A DNA stretch of 64,000 nucleotides from Sphingobacterium prati (GCF_013167215.1 NZ_JABJWY010000024.1:124001-188000); one strand, 5' to 3'; shown: positions 1 to 9,429, numbered from the stretch's first letter. Notes: generated by a model not told the origin, from the sequence alone. A program made the numbers and translations.

Positions 1-656
1 AATTTCTTGTCGAACACATCAAGACCAAAGAAGGACACCATCTGTTTTTCTATCCACTGGAAGGTCGATTGATCCACGAAGTCATGGCTGCCCTCGTCGC
101 TTACCGCATCAGCAAACGCTCCCCCATCAGCTTCTCGATGGCCATGAACGACTATGGTTTCGAACTTTATTCCGATAAAGAAATTCAATTGGACAAGGCG
201 CAATTAACGGCGATATTGAGCCGGGAAAATCTTATGCAGGATGTGATCAGCAGCATCAACTCTGCGGAAATGGCAAGCCGTAAATTCCGCGATATCGCTG
301 TGATATCCGGATTGGTCATACAAAACTATCCCGGCACCCAACAAAACAACAAATCCTTACAAGCCTCCTCTGGTATTATATTCCGTGTTTTGATGGATCA
401 TGACCCCGACAATCTCTTGTTAAAACAGGCTTTCACCGAGGTGTTTAACCAACAATTGGAGGAATATCGTTTGATAAAAGCTTTTGAAAGAATAAACAAT
501 AGCGAAATCATTTATACCTTTGCAGAGCAGTATACACCCTTAAGTTTTCCAATTAAAGTAGACAGTTTACGTCAATCCTTGTCGAGTGAGGCCTTGATCG
601 AGCGGATACAACGTATGGAAAATGCAAATAAGTCAAACAGCAGACGAAGAAAATGA
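1..656 (+). CDS. Ligase-associated DEXH-box DNA helicase, C-terminal part (5' end outside window)
   Basis: The frame is already open at base 3 and ends at 656, so only the last ~217 codons are present. Visible residues include FLVEHIKTKEGHHLFFYPLEG followed by HEVMAALVAYRISK, which matches the C-terminal region of the Lhr-like helicases found beside ATP-dependent DNA ligases; the helicase motor motifs lie outside the window. The identification rests mainly on the next gene: pdeM starts 4 bases inside this stop, and helicase plus PdeM belong to the known four-gene repair cluster (ligase, exonuclease, helicase, PdeM). Expected role is DNA end or repair processing in the cytoplasm. A TTG at 69 is not a start, since coding continues upstream of it. 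Confidence 0.75.
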   Translation, partial: FLVEHIKTKEGHHLFFYPLEGRLIHEVMAALVAYRISKRSPISFSMAMNDYGFELYSDKEIQLDKAQLTAILSRENLMQDVISSINSAEMASRKFRDIAVISGLVIQNYPGTQQNNKSLQASSGIIFRVLMDHDPDNLLLKQAFTEVFNQQLEEYRLIKAFERINNSEIIYTFAEQYTPLSFPIKVDSLRQSLSSEALIERIQRMENANKSNSRRRK

Positions 657-1309
657 ACGTACACGAACAGCGAATTACATTCAATAAACAACAACTTATC
701 CTAAATAATCAACGGACTATTTTTTGGCCCGAACAAAATATGCTCATTCTATCGGACCTTCACCTCGGTAAAGCAGCGCATTTCCGTAAACATGGAATAG
801 CTATTCCCTCTTCAGCATCGAGCACGGATCTCCATACGCTTGCTAATTTAATCGACCATTACCAGGCAACGCACTTGCTCGTAGTCGGCGATCTTATTCA
901 TGCGGGGATCAATCAGGAGGTCCTTTTGCTACAGGAGTTTAAACAAAAATTTCCCAACCTCAATTTTCATTTGGTCATCGGTAATCACGATAGACAAGTG
1001 AAAAAATTAACCAAAGAGATCGGGCTAATCTATCACACTGACAAGTTGGAACTAGAGCAGATCCATTTTGTGCACGCCCCCAGCATAGACAGTTCATCTT
1101 TCACGATCAGTGGACATATCCATCCAGGAGTAAGCATCAAGCTTCCACCCAAAAAACACCTACGCCTACCTTGCTTTTGGGTTTCGGCACGGCAGATTAT
1201 CCTACCGGCTTTTAGCAAGTTCACAGGATTGGATAGCCGTGAAATGCCGCAGGAATACGAATGTTATGCAGTACACGACGAAATAATCTTACCATTAAAA
1301 AATCGATAA
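653..1309 (+). CDS. pdeM: Ligase-associated DNA damage response endonuclease PdeM
   Basis: 218-residue calcineurin-like metallophosphoesterase. Metal-binding motifs are in order: SDLHLGK with D35/H37, VGDLIHAG with D80, GNHD at 110-113 and GHIHPG at 154-159. The short length and the LHLGKAAHFRKHGI string are typical of the PdeM nucleases of the ligase-associated repair cluster. The ATG overlaps the end of the upstream helicase by 4 bases, so the two are translationally coupled. The stop abuts the stop of the convergent AraC-type gene with no spacer. Nuclease activity is family knowledge, not visible here. Confidence 0.85.
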   Translation: MNVHEQRITFNKQQLILNNQRTIFWPEQNMLILSDLHLGKAAHFRKHGIAIPSSASSTDLHTLANLIDHYQATHLLVVGDLIHAGINQEVLLLQEFKQKFPNLNFHLVIGNHDRQVKKLTKEIGLIYHTDKLELEQIHFVHAPSIDSSSFTISGHIHPGVSIKLPPKKHLRLPCFWVSARQIILPAFSKFTGLDSREMPQEYECYAVHDEIILPLKNR

Positions 1310-2272
1310 CTACATTTTCAGTTCGACCGGAGAGATCCCATAGTATTTTTTAAACGCGCTACTAAAATTATTCTGGTGGCCATACCCCGTCAGCAAAGCG
1401 ACTTCATAGACTGTCATCTTATCATCCAAGAGATAACTCTTTGCTTTTTCCATGCGGATTCGAGTGAGGTAATCGTGGATCGTCACCGAAAAATATTCCT
1501 TAAAATCCTTTCTCAGTTTACTTTCGCTTGTTAATACCTCTGCGGCCAGTTCTTTCTGTGTCGGCGGATTGGCTATACGCTGTTCGAGAATCTGTCGCGC
1601 CATTTCCAGGCGTTGCACATCCTCTTCATGAAATAATGGTACGGCCTGATCGTTTTTTTCGCTGTACTGCTCAAACTGGTACATCAGCAATTCGACGATA
1701 CGAGATTCGGTATGGAGCCGACGTATCTCTCCTTTTTTCTTGGATTCGATGAGCTCCGCTATGGTATGCTGCATCTCATAAGTTGCCATCAGATCCTCCT
1801 CCGAAAACGAAGTGTACTCCCCCTTCTCAATTTCATGTACAAATTGCTGATGCAATAGGGAATCCCGCTTGATAAGATTGAGATAATACTCCTTGGATAT
1901 CACAGCAATAAAATACGTGTATTCTATGCCCGGTTCCACTTCGTGCACCGATTTGACAGATGGTATATACCGGATATTGTGTCGGCTCATGCCATAGGGC
2001 ATCTTACTGTCTGCGGGTTTTAAAAAGATAAATTGACTGGTAATCGTCTCGCCTTCGATCTCCGTGAGTATCTGAACAGGCCGATCAAATTGCATTTTCG
2101 AATGCAGTATAAACAAGCCCGAGGTAGCGAGCTGAAAATTCTCCATATGAACGGGTTCCGTATGGATCGTGATTTTATTTTCTACCAAAGGTTTATCCGG
2201 TACGTAGCTGTCTGGAATTTCTTCTTCAAAAAGCCAGTCAGCCAACTCCACTATTTTACTTTTCACCAACAT
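1310..2272 (-). CDS. AraC-family transcriptional regulator of the haem island
   Basis: 320 residues. The last ~100 residues form an AraC double helix-turn-helix (RQILEQRIANPPTQKELAAE through TVYEVALLTGYGHQNNFSSAFKKYYG and ISPVEL). The N-terminal ~200 residues resemble the ligand-sensing part of PchR-like iron/siderophore regulators rather than a classical arabinose cupin; that is a weak judgement. It lies directly downstream of hmuV on the same strand but has its own 120-base leader containing the 23-bp palindrome shared with other haem genes. It probably controls uptake genes in response to haem or iron, and may itself be iron regulated. An alternative is a general stress or metabolic AraC regulator that sits here by chance. 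Confidence 0.8.
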   Translation of the reverse strand: MLVKSKIVELADWLFEEEIPDSYVPDKPLVENKITIHTEPVHMENFQLATSGLFILHSKMQFDRPVQILTEIEGETITSQFIFLKPADSKMPYGMSRHNIRYIPSVKSVHEVEPGIEYTYFIAVISKEYYLNLIKRDSLLHQQFVHEIEKGEYTSFSEEDLMATYEMQHTIAELIESKKKGEIRRLHTESRIVELLMYQFEQYSEKNDQAVPLFHEEDVQRLEMARQILEQRIANPPTQKELAAEVLTSESKLRKDFKEYFSVTIHDYLTRIRMEKAKSYLLDDKMTVYEVALLTGYGHQNNFSSAFKKYYGISPVELKM

Positions 2273-2333
2273 GATTTCAATCCAAATAAGCCCGACGCAG
2301 CTAAAATTAACAAATTAGGCTGGTAATTGAAAA

Positions 2334-2357
2334 TTATTTATAATCTTTCTAAATAAT
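2334..2357 (-). promoter_or_regulatory. 23-bp palindrome, copy 1, upstream of AraC regulator
   Basis: On the minus strand it reads TTATTTA, nine bases GAAAGATTA, TAAATAA: two perfect 7-base arms. It lies 62-85 bases before the AraC start. Near-identical copies precede the TonB receptor (5387-5410) and the third HmuY gene (9430-9454). Inferred to bind a shared regulator, most simply a Fur-type iron repressor. Confidence 0.55.
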
Positions 2358-2391
2358 CTACTCCAGACAGAAGCAGTGTGAATTCCACGGT

Positions 2392-3183
2392 CTATTCTAG
2401 ATCAATCTCCATCTCCTCCAATTGCACATAAGGTTTTAATGTGCGGGGGTTCATGATCACATTCGATTCTACCGAAAAAATTGTATAGATTTCTTTCTGA
2501 GCCAACACTTCCACTGGGGTACCATGAAAAAGCTTCCGTCCATGCTTGAGCATCAGGATGCGATCCGCATACATCGCAGCAAAATTGACATCATGCACGA
2601 TCAGAACAACCATAAATCCTTTTCGGGCCAAGGCTCGGGCAATCGCCAGCACTTTTTGTTGATAATGCAGGTCTAAGGCTGAGATAGGTTCATCCAGTAA
2701 GAGCAGCGCATCAGGATTATCCCAGATTTGCGCTAATACACGCGCAAGATGAACACGTTGTTGCTCCCCACCCGAAAGACTCAAAAAATCCCTATCCGCG
2801 AATGCTGTTACACCACAGAGCTCCATTGTTTCACCCACTACCCTATAATCCTCTGTCGAAGGGTTATTTTTATAATGAGGATACCTACCCATTAATACAA
2901 TCTCCTCTACTTTAAAGCTCAATGTCATTTGTTGTTGCTGACTCAACAAAGCCCGACATTTGGACAGTGTGACAGCATCGTAGTCCGACAATGGCTTGCC
3001 GTTGAAATAGATCTGCCCCGAATCCGGTTTTTTCTCGCCACATAGCAGCCCCATCAATGTGGACTTACCTGCACCATTTGCTCCAAGCACAGCTAAAACC
3101 TCGCCTTTACGAACCTGAAAAGTAATATCTTTCAGTAGTTTTCGGTCTTTCACTCCGAAGTTGATTTTCTCTACACGCAACAT
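2392..3183 (-). CDS. hmuV: Haem ABC importer, ATP-binding protein HmuV
   Basis: 263 residues, normal length for the family. Walker A is GANGAGKS at 34-41, the signature LSGGEQQRVHLARVL starts near 136, Walker B LLLLDEP is near 160-166, and an H-loop (IVHDVNFA) follows. It energises haem or siderophore import through the inner membrane with the permease encoded 31 bases upstream. The order on the minus strand is hmuT, hmuU, hmuV, a standard importer operon. HmuY genes and haem oxygenase next door favour haem over ferric siderophore as substrate; sequence alone does not exclude the latter. Confidence 0.85.
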   Translation of the reverse strand: MLRVEKINFGVKDRKLLKDITFQVRKGEVLAVLGANGAGKSTLMGLLCGEKKPDSGQIYFNGKPLSDYDAVTLSKCRALLSQQQQMTLSFKVEEIVLMGRYPHYKNNPSTEDYRVVGETMELCGVTAFADRDFLSLSGGEQQRVHLARVLAQIWDNPDALLLLDEPISALDLHYQQKVLAIARALARKGFMVVLIVHDVNFAAMYADRILMLKHGRKLFHGTPVEVLAQKEIYTIFSVESNVIMNPRTLKPYVQLEEMEIDLE

Positions 3184-3214
3184 AAAAAATAGTATTTAGA
3201 CATCCGACAGCAGA

Positions 3215-4246
3215 CTATTTATCCTTGATTAAAATATACAAAAATACCGGTGTGCCCAACAGGGCTGTAATCACACCGATGGGCAATTCGATTGGCGCTA
3301 CCAATACACGCGCAATAACATCAGCCAGCGTCAGCACCAGAGCCCCCAAGAGCAATGATCCCGGAAGTACAAAACGATGATCTGGTCCTCCCATCAGACG
3401 TACGGTATGTGGGACGATCAATCCTACAAAACCAATAATTCCCGATACAGCTACCGAAGCGCCCACAGCTAAAGTTGATAAGGCGACCACCCATCTTTTT
3501 ACACGGTCACTGCGCATGCCCAATAGATCTGCCTGCAGTTCACCTAATGCAAAGGCATTTAATGACTTTCCAAAAAAAGGAAGAATACACAGCGAGACAC
3601 ATATAAAAGGTCCCACAGCCAATAAATTATCCCAGGTTGCACCACCCAGGCTACCCAGCATCCAAAACGTTATCGTACGGAGTTGCTGCTCTGTAGACAT
3701 GTAAGTCATTAAACCAGTAAGCGCCCCTGCAAAAGCGTTGATGGCAATCCCCGCCAACAACATCGTAGTGACATTGGGGCGGCCATTTTTACGGGCAATG
3801 CGATACACCAAGAAAGCCGTTAGTCCAGCACCGACAAAAGCACCAAAGGCCAAAATGTAATACCCCATCCAGGCCGAAAGTGATGTCAGCAGGAAAGTCT
3901 CAAAGGCGATAATCAATACAGCGAATAAAGATGCCCCAGAAGAGATCCCGATTAATCCAGGCTCTGCGAGCGGATTTCGAAAAATTCCCTGAATGGCCGC
4001 GCCTGAAATACCTAAGGCGGCTCCGACCAACAGGCCCAGTAATAAACGTGGCATGCGTATCTCAAATAAAACGTCGGCATGCATGCTGTCTTGATCAGAC
4101 GCTGTAGACAAATGTAGCTTCTGCATCAGCATGGATAAAATATCCCCTGGCGGTATATGATAAGCACCCATACCTAATGCAACAATACATGTAATGAGCA
4201 ATATCAAGCTCAAAGCCAGTAATATGATTTTTTGTTTCTTCTGCAC
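3215..4246 (-). CDS. hmuU: Haem ABC importer, FecCD-family permease HmuU
   Basis: 343 residues with about ten hydrophobic segments. Recognisable family strings are RMPRLLLGLLVGAALGISGAAIQG near 65-90, GAALTGLM-type loops, SGIIGFVGLIVPHTVRLMGG near 265-285 and the C-terminal LPIGVITALLGTPVFLYIL. It forms the membrane channel of the importer, normally as a dimer with HmuV. The start lies 5 bases after the hmuT stop, so the genes are co-transcribed and probably coupled. Confidence 0.87.
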   Translation of the reverse strand: MQKKQKIILLALSLILLITCIVALGMGAYHIPPGDILSMLMQKLHLSTASDQDSMHADVLFEIRMPRLLLGLLVGAALGISGAAIQGIFRNPLAEPGLIGISSGASLFAVLIIAFETFLLTSLSAWMGYYILAFGAFVGAGLTAFLVYRIARKNGRPNVTTMLLAGIAINAFAGALTGLMTYMSTEQQLRTITFWMLGSLGGATWDNLLAVGPFICVSLCILPFFGKSLNAFALGELQADLLGMRSDRVKRWVVALSTLAVGASVAVSGIIGFVGLIVPHTVRLMGGPDHRFVLPGSLLLGALVLTLADVIARVLVAPIELPIGVITALLGTPVFLYILIKDK

Positions 4247-4251
4247 CTGAT

Positions 4252-5109
4252 CTATTTTGAATTCATTACTTTTTCAAATCCACGGTGCAGCTCCAAAATC
4301 GCATCCGGCAGTCTATTGCTGAAGTTAACGAGCAGGGAAGCATTCATCACCAATATACGCTCGTTTTTACCCGCATTGGTAATACGCATCCCCGGCAATT
4401 TAAGGATAGCTTCATGCCCACCCAAGCTACTCGCCCCAAAATCGAATAGCAAAATAATGTCCGGATTGGCCTGTACCAATGCCTCCGTTGTATAGGGTTT
4501 AAAATCCGAAAATTCCTGCACAGCGTTCTTCCCGCCAGCAAGACTAATCATCGCATCCAGGCTACTACCCTTTCCAGCCACGCTCATCGTTCCGGTTCCA
4601 CGCGCGTACAAAAACAACACTTTCGGCACAGCCTTACCTTTATTTTCTTTTTTTAACAACGCTAAGGTATGATCCAGGCTTATTTTTGTACGCGATACCA
4701 AAGCCTTTCCCAATGATGACTCCCCTACAGCATCCGCCACGTCTTGGATATAGCGTAAAGCCCCGGCAGCAGAATAATTTGGTTTGATCGCAATAAACTG
4801 TACACCGGCAGCACGGATCTGTTGAATCACGGCAGTGGCCACATCCCCCTCATTTGCCAGAACAAGTGTAGGCTTAAACGACAATAGCCCCTCTGCCGAA
4901 ACAGAACGATTTTTGCTCACCCGAGGCAGTACCGCCGCCGCCTTTGGGGATATACTAGTTACATCTGTAGCAACCATTCGGTCACCTATTCCAAGCCCAT
5001 AAACCGTTTCCGTCAGCGAACTGTTCAATGTAATAATCCGTTGCTGTGCATTTGCCCATCCGCCGATATGTAGCAAACAACAGAGCATTATCCAGTAAAT
5101 TTTACCCAT
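4252..5109 (-). CDS. hmuT: Haem ABC importer, periplasmic binding protein HmuT
   Basis: 285 residues with an N-terminal signal peptide (hydrophobic core followed by WANAQQ). The mature part opens with QRIITLNSSLTETVYGLG and contains RVSKNRSVSAEGLLSFKPTLVLAN, both typical of class III periplasmic binding proteins for haem and iron chelates. It would shuttle haem from the outer membrane receptor to HmuUV. First gene of the leftward importer operon; the 306-base divergent spacer to the TonB receptor holds one strong and one weaker copy of the haem-island palindrome. Confidence 0.83.
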   Translation of the reverse strand: MGKIYWIMLCCLLHIGGWANAQQRIITLNSSLTETVYGLGIGDRMVATDVTSISPKAAAVLPRVSKNRSVSAEGLLSFKPTLVLANEGDVATAVIQQIRAAGVQFIAIKPNYSAAGALRYIQDVADAVGESSLGKALVSRTKISLDHTLALLKKENKGKAVPKVLFLYARGTGTMSVAGKGSSLDAMISLAGGKNAVQEFSDFKPYTTEALVQANPDIILLFDFGASSLGGHEAILKLPGMRITNAGKNERILVMNASLLVNFSNRLPDAILELHRGFEKVMNSK

Positions 5110-5415
5110 CTCTTTCTTAATTCCTTAAAAACTGCAGCAGATTTAAGTTTTGTTTTCTTGTGCAGATTAGTTTCGACTACAAAACAAATCAATAATCAGT
5201 CTAAATACAAATTATATTAAACTAGGCCGAATAAATAAAAACACTCGAAAAACAAACATAATAAACTATAAAACAGCCGAATAAAACAAAAAAAGGCCGC
5301 TAATAAAGCCAACAAAAAACGGATTACATAGAATTTATGACAATTTGCATATATAAAAATCCAATAGTATTGCCTTTTTTTGTAACATTATTTAGAATGA
5401 TTAAAAATAAAGATA
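5110..5415. promoter_or_regulatory. Divergent control region between hmuT and the TonB receptor
   Basis: 306 bases of very AT-rich DNA with no gene. It carries a weak palindrome copy on the minus strand at 5191-5208 (ATTTAGACTGATTA core, poor right arm) facing hmuT, and a strong copy at 5387-5410 directly before the receptor. It must contain at least two divergent promoters; no clear -33/-7 pair could be fixed. Confidence 0.5.
5387..5410 (+). promoter_or_regulatory. 23-bp palindrome, copy 2, upstream of TonB receptor
   Basis: Reads TTATTTA, GAATGATTA, AAAATAA: one mismatch from the perfect inverted arms. It ends 5 bases before the GTG start of the receptor. If it is an operator, the transcript start must be very close to or inside it, so the true leader or start codon of the receptor deserves checking. 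Confidence 0.55.
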
Positions 5416-7794
5416 GTGTTTAAAAATCTCTCAGCTATTCGAATAAGTACAGTAATTGCCTTATGTGCGAGCCAGATACATCTGGCACAGGCGCAAGAAA
5501 AATGGAAGATATCCGGAACCTTAAAGAATGAAGCTAATAAAGTAATTACCAATGCGACAGTATACCTCTATCCAGACAAATATGCTTTCAAGACTGATAC
5601 AGCGGGGAGATTTCACTTTAATAAACTTTATGCCGGCCGTTATGAACTTGTTGCGCAAGCATTAGGCTACAAAGAGTTTCGCCAGTTTGTAGAGTTGACG
5701 GATAAAAACCAGCAACTCACCATCAGCTTACAAACCGATAACCACCAGATCGACGAGGTCGAGGTCAACCGAAAATTGGAAGCCGTTGATAACCTGGTCA
5801 AAGCCGAAAACGCTGCTATGCCCGTCAAAGTCATTACCAAAAGAGAGATTGAACTAATGGGTAGCCGTAGGTTAGACGAAGTACTGAAAGAGCAGACCGG
5901 TATTGCCATTGTGAACGATATTGCGGGTGGCTCCAGAGCTGTTGGTGTACAAATTCAGGGCTTTAGCAGCAACTACGTCATGGTATTGGTTGACGGGCAA
6001 CCCATGCTTGGCCGCAACAGTGGCAATTTTGACCTTTCCCGTATTTCCGTTACCAACATCGAGCGTATCGAGATTATTAAAGGAGCATCCTCTTGTCTAT
6101 ACGGCAGCGATGCGCTTGGCGGTGCCATTAATATTATTACACGTCATGGAGCCATTACCCCACAAGCGCATGCTTCCCTACTCTATGGCACATTAAATAC
6201 TGTTGATGCAACTTTGGAGGGAGAAACACCATTTTCCAATCAACGGGGCAGTGCCGTTGTTTCCGGAAACTATTACCGTACGGATGGTTTCAATACGGAC
6301 AAACAATACCTCAACTCGAAAAGTACAACCTTCCCCCCCTATACCAACTATAGCTTTCAGGGACGGGTACGCTATCGCACCAGTAAAAATGGAACATTAG
6401 GAGTAACAGGACGATTTGCCGCACGCGAATCCGAAATGATCAATGCCTGGTCCGAAGACCGCATCATACAAGATAAACAAAAAGATCAAGACATCAATCT
6501 ATCGGCCAGCTACGATTATAACTTCGATTCCGGTCTGCGCAGCATGACACGTTACTATTTTTCCAGGTTCCATTCACAGATAGCAGCACAATGGTTGCAA
6601 CAAGGAGTTTTGGCCAGCGCTGAGGAGTTTGGTCAAAATGTACACCGCATCGAACAGCAGTTTGCCTACAGCCCCATGCAACAGCTTAAGTTCACCGGTG
6701 GAATCGGCGGCAGTGTAGAGCAAATGGACAATCAGGACCTGGATGCCAAACGCTCACTCAACAGTGCATTTGCCTACCTCCAGACCGAGTGGAAACCCCT
6801 TGATCGTCTCCTTACGACACTAGGCCTGCGCTATGACCAGACCAATGTCTATAATGGGCATTTAAGTCCAAGTTTAGGTTTGCAATACCATATCAGCCCA
6901 ACCCTATTGATTAAAGGCGGTGTTGGTGCAGGATTCAAAGCGCCAGACTACAAGATGCGCTATCAGGTATTTTTCAATCCTGCCGCCAACTACCTAGTTG
7001 TGGGAAGCGAACGGGTAGCCGACGTTATTGCTGCCATGGACCAAGCCGGCGAACTGAGTTATAAAAACAGCTATATGTTGAATTTGGTGGCGGGTAATCT
7101 GAAGGCCGAGACTAGCCTTTCCAACAATATTGGTCTGACCTGGAATCCTTCGAGCAAGTTTCAGACAGATTTCTCCCTTTTCTATCATCGAATCAACAAT
7201 CAGATCAACACCGTCAGTGTGGGCAACGGTACCAATATCGCACAGATCTATAGCTACCGTAATTTACCGAAGGCGATGAACAAGGGCTTTGAGTTATCAT
7301 TGAGTTATCAGGCAACCAAAGACCTGCAGTTGTCCATGGGCTACCAGTACCTGATTGCAAAAGACCTCAGCGTATTGGACAGTATTGCTGCTGGCAATTA
7401 CCCCTATAATCAAGTCAATGATGCCGCAACTGATCTTTATCGCCAAAGCAAAAAATCAGATTATTGGGGTATTGAGGATCGCTCGCGCCATATGGTCAAT
7501 TTCAAAGCGCAGTACGAATACAAACCCTGGGGAGTCAATGTCAATGCACGCGTCAATTTTCGCGGAAAGACACCCTTTCAGGAATATAACGGGAATCAAT
7601 TTATTGACAAGTACGACATCTTTATCCCCCACCATACACTCCTGAATATGACGATCGAAAAAAGTCTGATGAACCGGAGATTAACCCTCCGTCTTATCGG
7701 CGATAACCTATTTAATTTCACCAGCCGTTATCTCTTAGGACAGCCCGGACGGGTCATTATGGGCGGAGTTAGTTACCGGTGGATGAAGGATTAG
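5416..7794 (+). CDS. hmuR: TonB-dependent haem receptor with N-terminal carboxypeptidase-like domain
   Basis: 792 residues. Signal peptide about 1-27 (ends AQAQ), a carboxypeptidase-regulatory-like beta domain about 28-110 (KWKISGTLKNEANKVITNAT..), then a TonB plug from about 130 (MPVKVITKREIELMGSRRLDEVLKEQ, DGQPMLGR, IERIEIIKGASSCLYGSDALGGAINI) and a 22-strand barrel ending in an aromatic-rich C-terminus. It would transport haem across the outer membrane. The start is a GTG; an out-of-frame ATG at 5398 opens only eight codons. HmuY1 follows 40 bases downstream, and receptor plus HmuY is the known HmuR/HmuY pairing. The symbol is assigned from context; siderophore transport remains possible. 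Confidence 0.8.
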   Translation: MFKNLSAIRISTVIALCASQIHLAQAQEKWKISGTLKNEANKVITNATVYLYPDKYAFKTDTAGRFHFNKLYAGRYELVAQALGYKEFRQFVELTDKNQQLTISLQTDNHQIDEVEVNRKLEAVDNLVKAENAAMPVKVITKREIELMGSRRLDEVLKEQTGIAIVNDIAGGSRAVGVQIQGFSSNYVMVLVDGQPMLGRNSGNFDLSRISVTNIERIEIIKGASSCLYGSDALGGAINIITRHGAITPQAHASLLYGTLNTVDATLEGETPFSNQRGSAVVSGNYYRTDGFNTDKQYLNSKSTTFPPYTNYSFQGRVRYRTSKNGTLGVTGRFAARESEMINAWSEDRIIQDKQKDQDINLSASYDYNFDSGLRSMTRYYFSRFHSQIAAQWLQQGVLASAEEFGQNVHRIEQQFAYSPMQQLKFTGGIGGSVEQMDNQDLDAKRSLNSAFAYLQTEWKPLDRLLTTLGLRYDQTNVYNGHLSPSLGLQYHISPTLLIKGGVGAGFKAPDYKMRYQVFFNPAANYLVVGSERVADVIAAMDQAGELSYKNSYMLNLVAGNLKAETSLSNNIGLTWNPSSKFQTDFSLFYHRINNQINTVSVGNGTNIAQIYSYRNLPKAMNKGFELSLSYQATKDLQLSMGYQYLIAKDLSVLDSIAAGNYPYNQVNDAATDLYRQSKKSDYWGIEDRSRHMVNFKAQYEYKPWGVNVNARVNFRGKTPFQEYNGNQFIDKYDIFIPHHTLLNMTIEKSLMNRRLTLRLIGDNLFNFTSRYLLGQPGRVIMGGVSYRWMKD

Positions 7795-7834
7795 AGATTA
7801 AAGTTAATGACAAGTATCATAAAGCAGAAAAACA

Positions 7835-8590
7835 ATGAGAACAATTAACATCATAATAACAGAATGTAGTATATGGCTTTCGTTTCATAAGCTTGGACGC
7901 TGTATTTTTTCAGGTTTTCTGGCGCTTATGCTCCTATCCTGTGGGAAAGATAAAGACTATACAATTGGGTTAGAAGACGGAAAAAGCATCGTCATTAAAG
8001 ATCTTGCGGGCGATACCGACGCCGCCATGGGAGATGGAGCCGAAGGCAAGGAAAAGCGTCCCTTCTATACATTTCTCTTTCGTTTCAAAGATCAAAAACA
8101 GATCTGGATCAAGACAAAGGCCGATTCCATTCAATGGTTGAAAACCAAAGACTGGGATATTGCTTTCACAGGTCCTTATAATTCCGAGGTGTTCGTCAAC
8201 AATGCAATGGATGAGTTCAATCCCGGTTATCAGGGCGAGGCGAACAATACAGCTGTTATGCTCTTAAAACAGTCTTACCAAAGCCTTACTGTCGCCCCTT
8301 CGGATGAGGAGTTCAATAAGAGCGGAACCGGCAAAATTGGTTGGGCATCCAATTCCGAATCCCTCGGCTGGTTTCAGTATAGCCTGAGCACCCATATTAT
8401 GCAAGCGTTGCCCAATCGCACCTATGCTATCCGACTTCCTGATGGTAAATATGCCAAATTACAATTGATCAATGCCTATAAGGGAAACCCCTCAGCAGTG
8501 ACCAATATGAACTGGCCTGCCCCCTATTACACTTTTAAATATTATGTACAGGAAGACGGCAGTAAAAACTTAAATACAAACACATTATAA
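7835..8590 (+). CDS. HmuY-family haem-binding lipoprotein, type A, copy 1
   Basis: 251 residues. A lipobox LLSC near residues 38-41 follows a long N-terminal stretch, so the signal peptide is unusually extended (about 40 residues). The core string KTKDWDIAFTGPYNSEVFVNN and the C-terminal YAKLQLINAYKG..YYTFKYYVQ are the HmuY fold signatures. Such lipoproteins capture haem at the cell surface and pass it to the receptor. It sits 40 bases after the receptor and 29 bases before the next HmuY-like gene, so it is in the receptor operon. Closest relative in this window is the gene at 9470-10258. Confidence 0.8.
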   Translation: MRTINIIITECSIWLSFHKLGRCIFSGFLALMLLSCGKDKDYTIGLEDGKSIVIKDLAGDTDAAMGDGAEGKEKRPFYTFLFRFKDQKQIWIKTKADSIQWLKTKDWDIAFTGPYNSEVFVNNAMDEFNPGYQGEANNTAVMLLKQSYQSLTVAPSDEEFNKSGTGKIGWASNSESLGWFQYSLSTHIMQALPNRTYAIRLPDGKYAKLQLINAYKGNPSAVTNMNWPAPYYTFKYYVQEDGSKNLNTNTL

Positions 8591-8619
8591 TAAGGAAAAA
8601 TTACACAATTAAATTAAAG

Positions 8620-9312
8620 ATGAACAAATTATTTACAACAGCAGCACTTGTATGTGCATTGAGTTTAGGTTTTACCTCTTGTAGCAAGGATGATGATAAT
8701 GTAATTATTACAGAGCAGGAATATCAGGCAAAAGTTAGCGTAAAAGATGGTGAAACGGTAAACCTAGCAAATATATCGAGAACATCTAATTCACAAGGAA
8801 CCATTAATCGTAAGGGCAACGTTTATTCCTTACGTAATTTCAAACAATTTATTGTCGATGATGACAACAAGGCTACTACAACTGCAGCCACAACATACTA
8901 CTTTGACTTCAAAGAAAATGATGGTGCATCAAATAACAATTTTATGATTTATGTCAACGCTAAAGGTTCCAATGTGGATTTTGCGACCAACAGTTTAAAG
9001 GGGTATACTTTATCATATATTGATAAAGCGTTTGACGAGGTTAAAGCCAGCGACCAGTTCATTGCGGCTACAAATAATTTATTGGGACTTCAATCTGCTT
9101 ATGCTCCAAACGTAATTGGTTGGGCTAATTATACCGGAGCACCAAATCATCAAGTATTGGCAGTCGCTAACCGAACAATTATTGTATTAAAAGATAACAA
9201 ACCATTCTTCAAAATACGAATGAATAGTGTCTATGAAAATGAAACGATGAATCGCGAGGTAGCGCCAAATAATTATTTCTTCTATTCTATAGACTACCAA
9301 GAGTTAAAATAA
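8620..9312 (+). CDS. HmuY-like lipoprotein, type B, copy 1
   Basis: 230 residues with signal peptide and lipobox FTSC near residue 21. It has the general HmuY layout but lacks the WDIAF string; instead it carries SLRNFKQF, TTYYFDFKENDG, YTLSYIDKAFDEV and a C-terminal FKIRMNSVYENET..FFYSIDYQELK. The protein at 10383-11090 shares these (ARNF, STYYYNL, LYYVNAAFESV, WKLRLNSVYKDET..FMSFDYKKL), so the two form a sub-type. A strong terminator follows immediately and closes the first transcription unit. Haem binding is inferred from neighbours and fold, not from recognised ligands. Confidence 0.7.
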   Translation: MNKLFTTAALVCALSLGFTSCSKDDDNVIITEQEYQAKVSVKDGETVNLANISRTSNSQGTINRKGNVYSLRNFKQFIVDDDNKATTTAATTYYFDFKENDGASNNNFMIYVNAKGSNVDFATNSLKGYTLSYIDKAFDEVKASDQFIAATNNLLGLQSAYAPNVIGWANYTGAPNHQVLAVANRTIIVLKDNKPFFKIRMNSVYENETMNREVAPNNYFFYSIDYQELK

Positions 9313-9345
9313 AATGATAGGCAACAAATTATTGCCTATCATTTT
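9311..9345 (+). terminator. Rho-independent terminator after second HmuY gene
   Basis: 14-bp perfect stem (AAAATGATAGGCAA with its complement), 7-base loop, U-rich end. It overlaps the stop of the preceding gene and separates receptor/HmuY A-B from the next HmuY pair. Confidence 0.85.
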
Positions 9346-9429
9346 ATTGCGAATCGATCAAAACCAAAATTAATATATAAAATATCATTTTTCATACACA
9401 AGTAATAGGCTAAACTCTTTACCTTTACC

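Noticed and set aside
3667..3690. AACGTTATCG string in hmuU resembling the susC operator
   Set aside because: Only a half match, inside coding sequence, and not near an amino-sugar gene.
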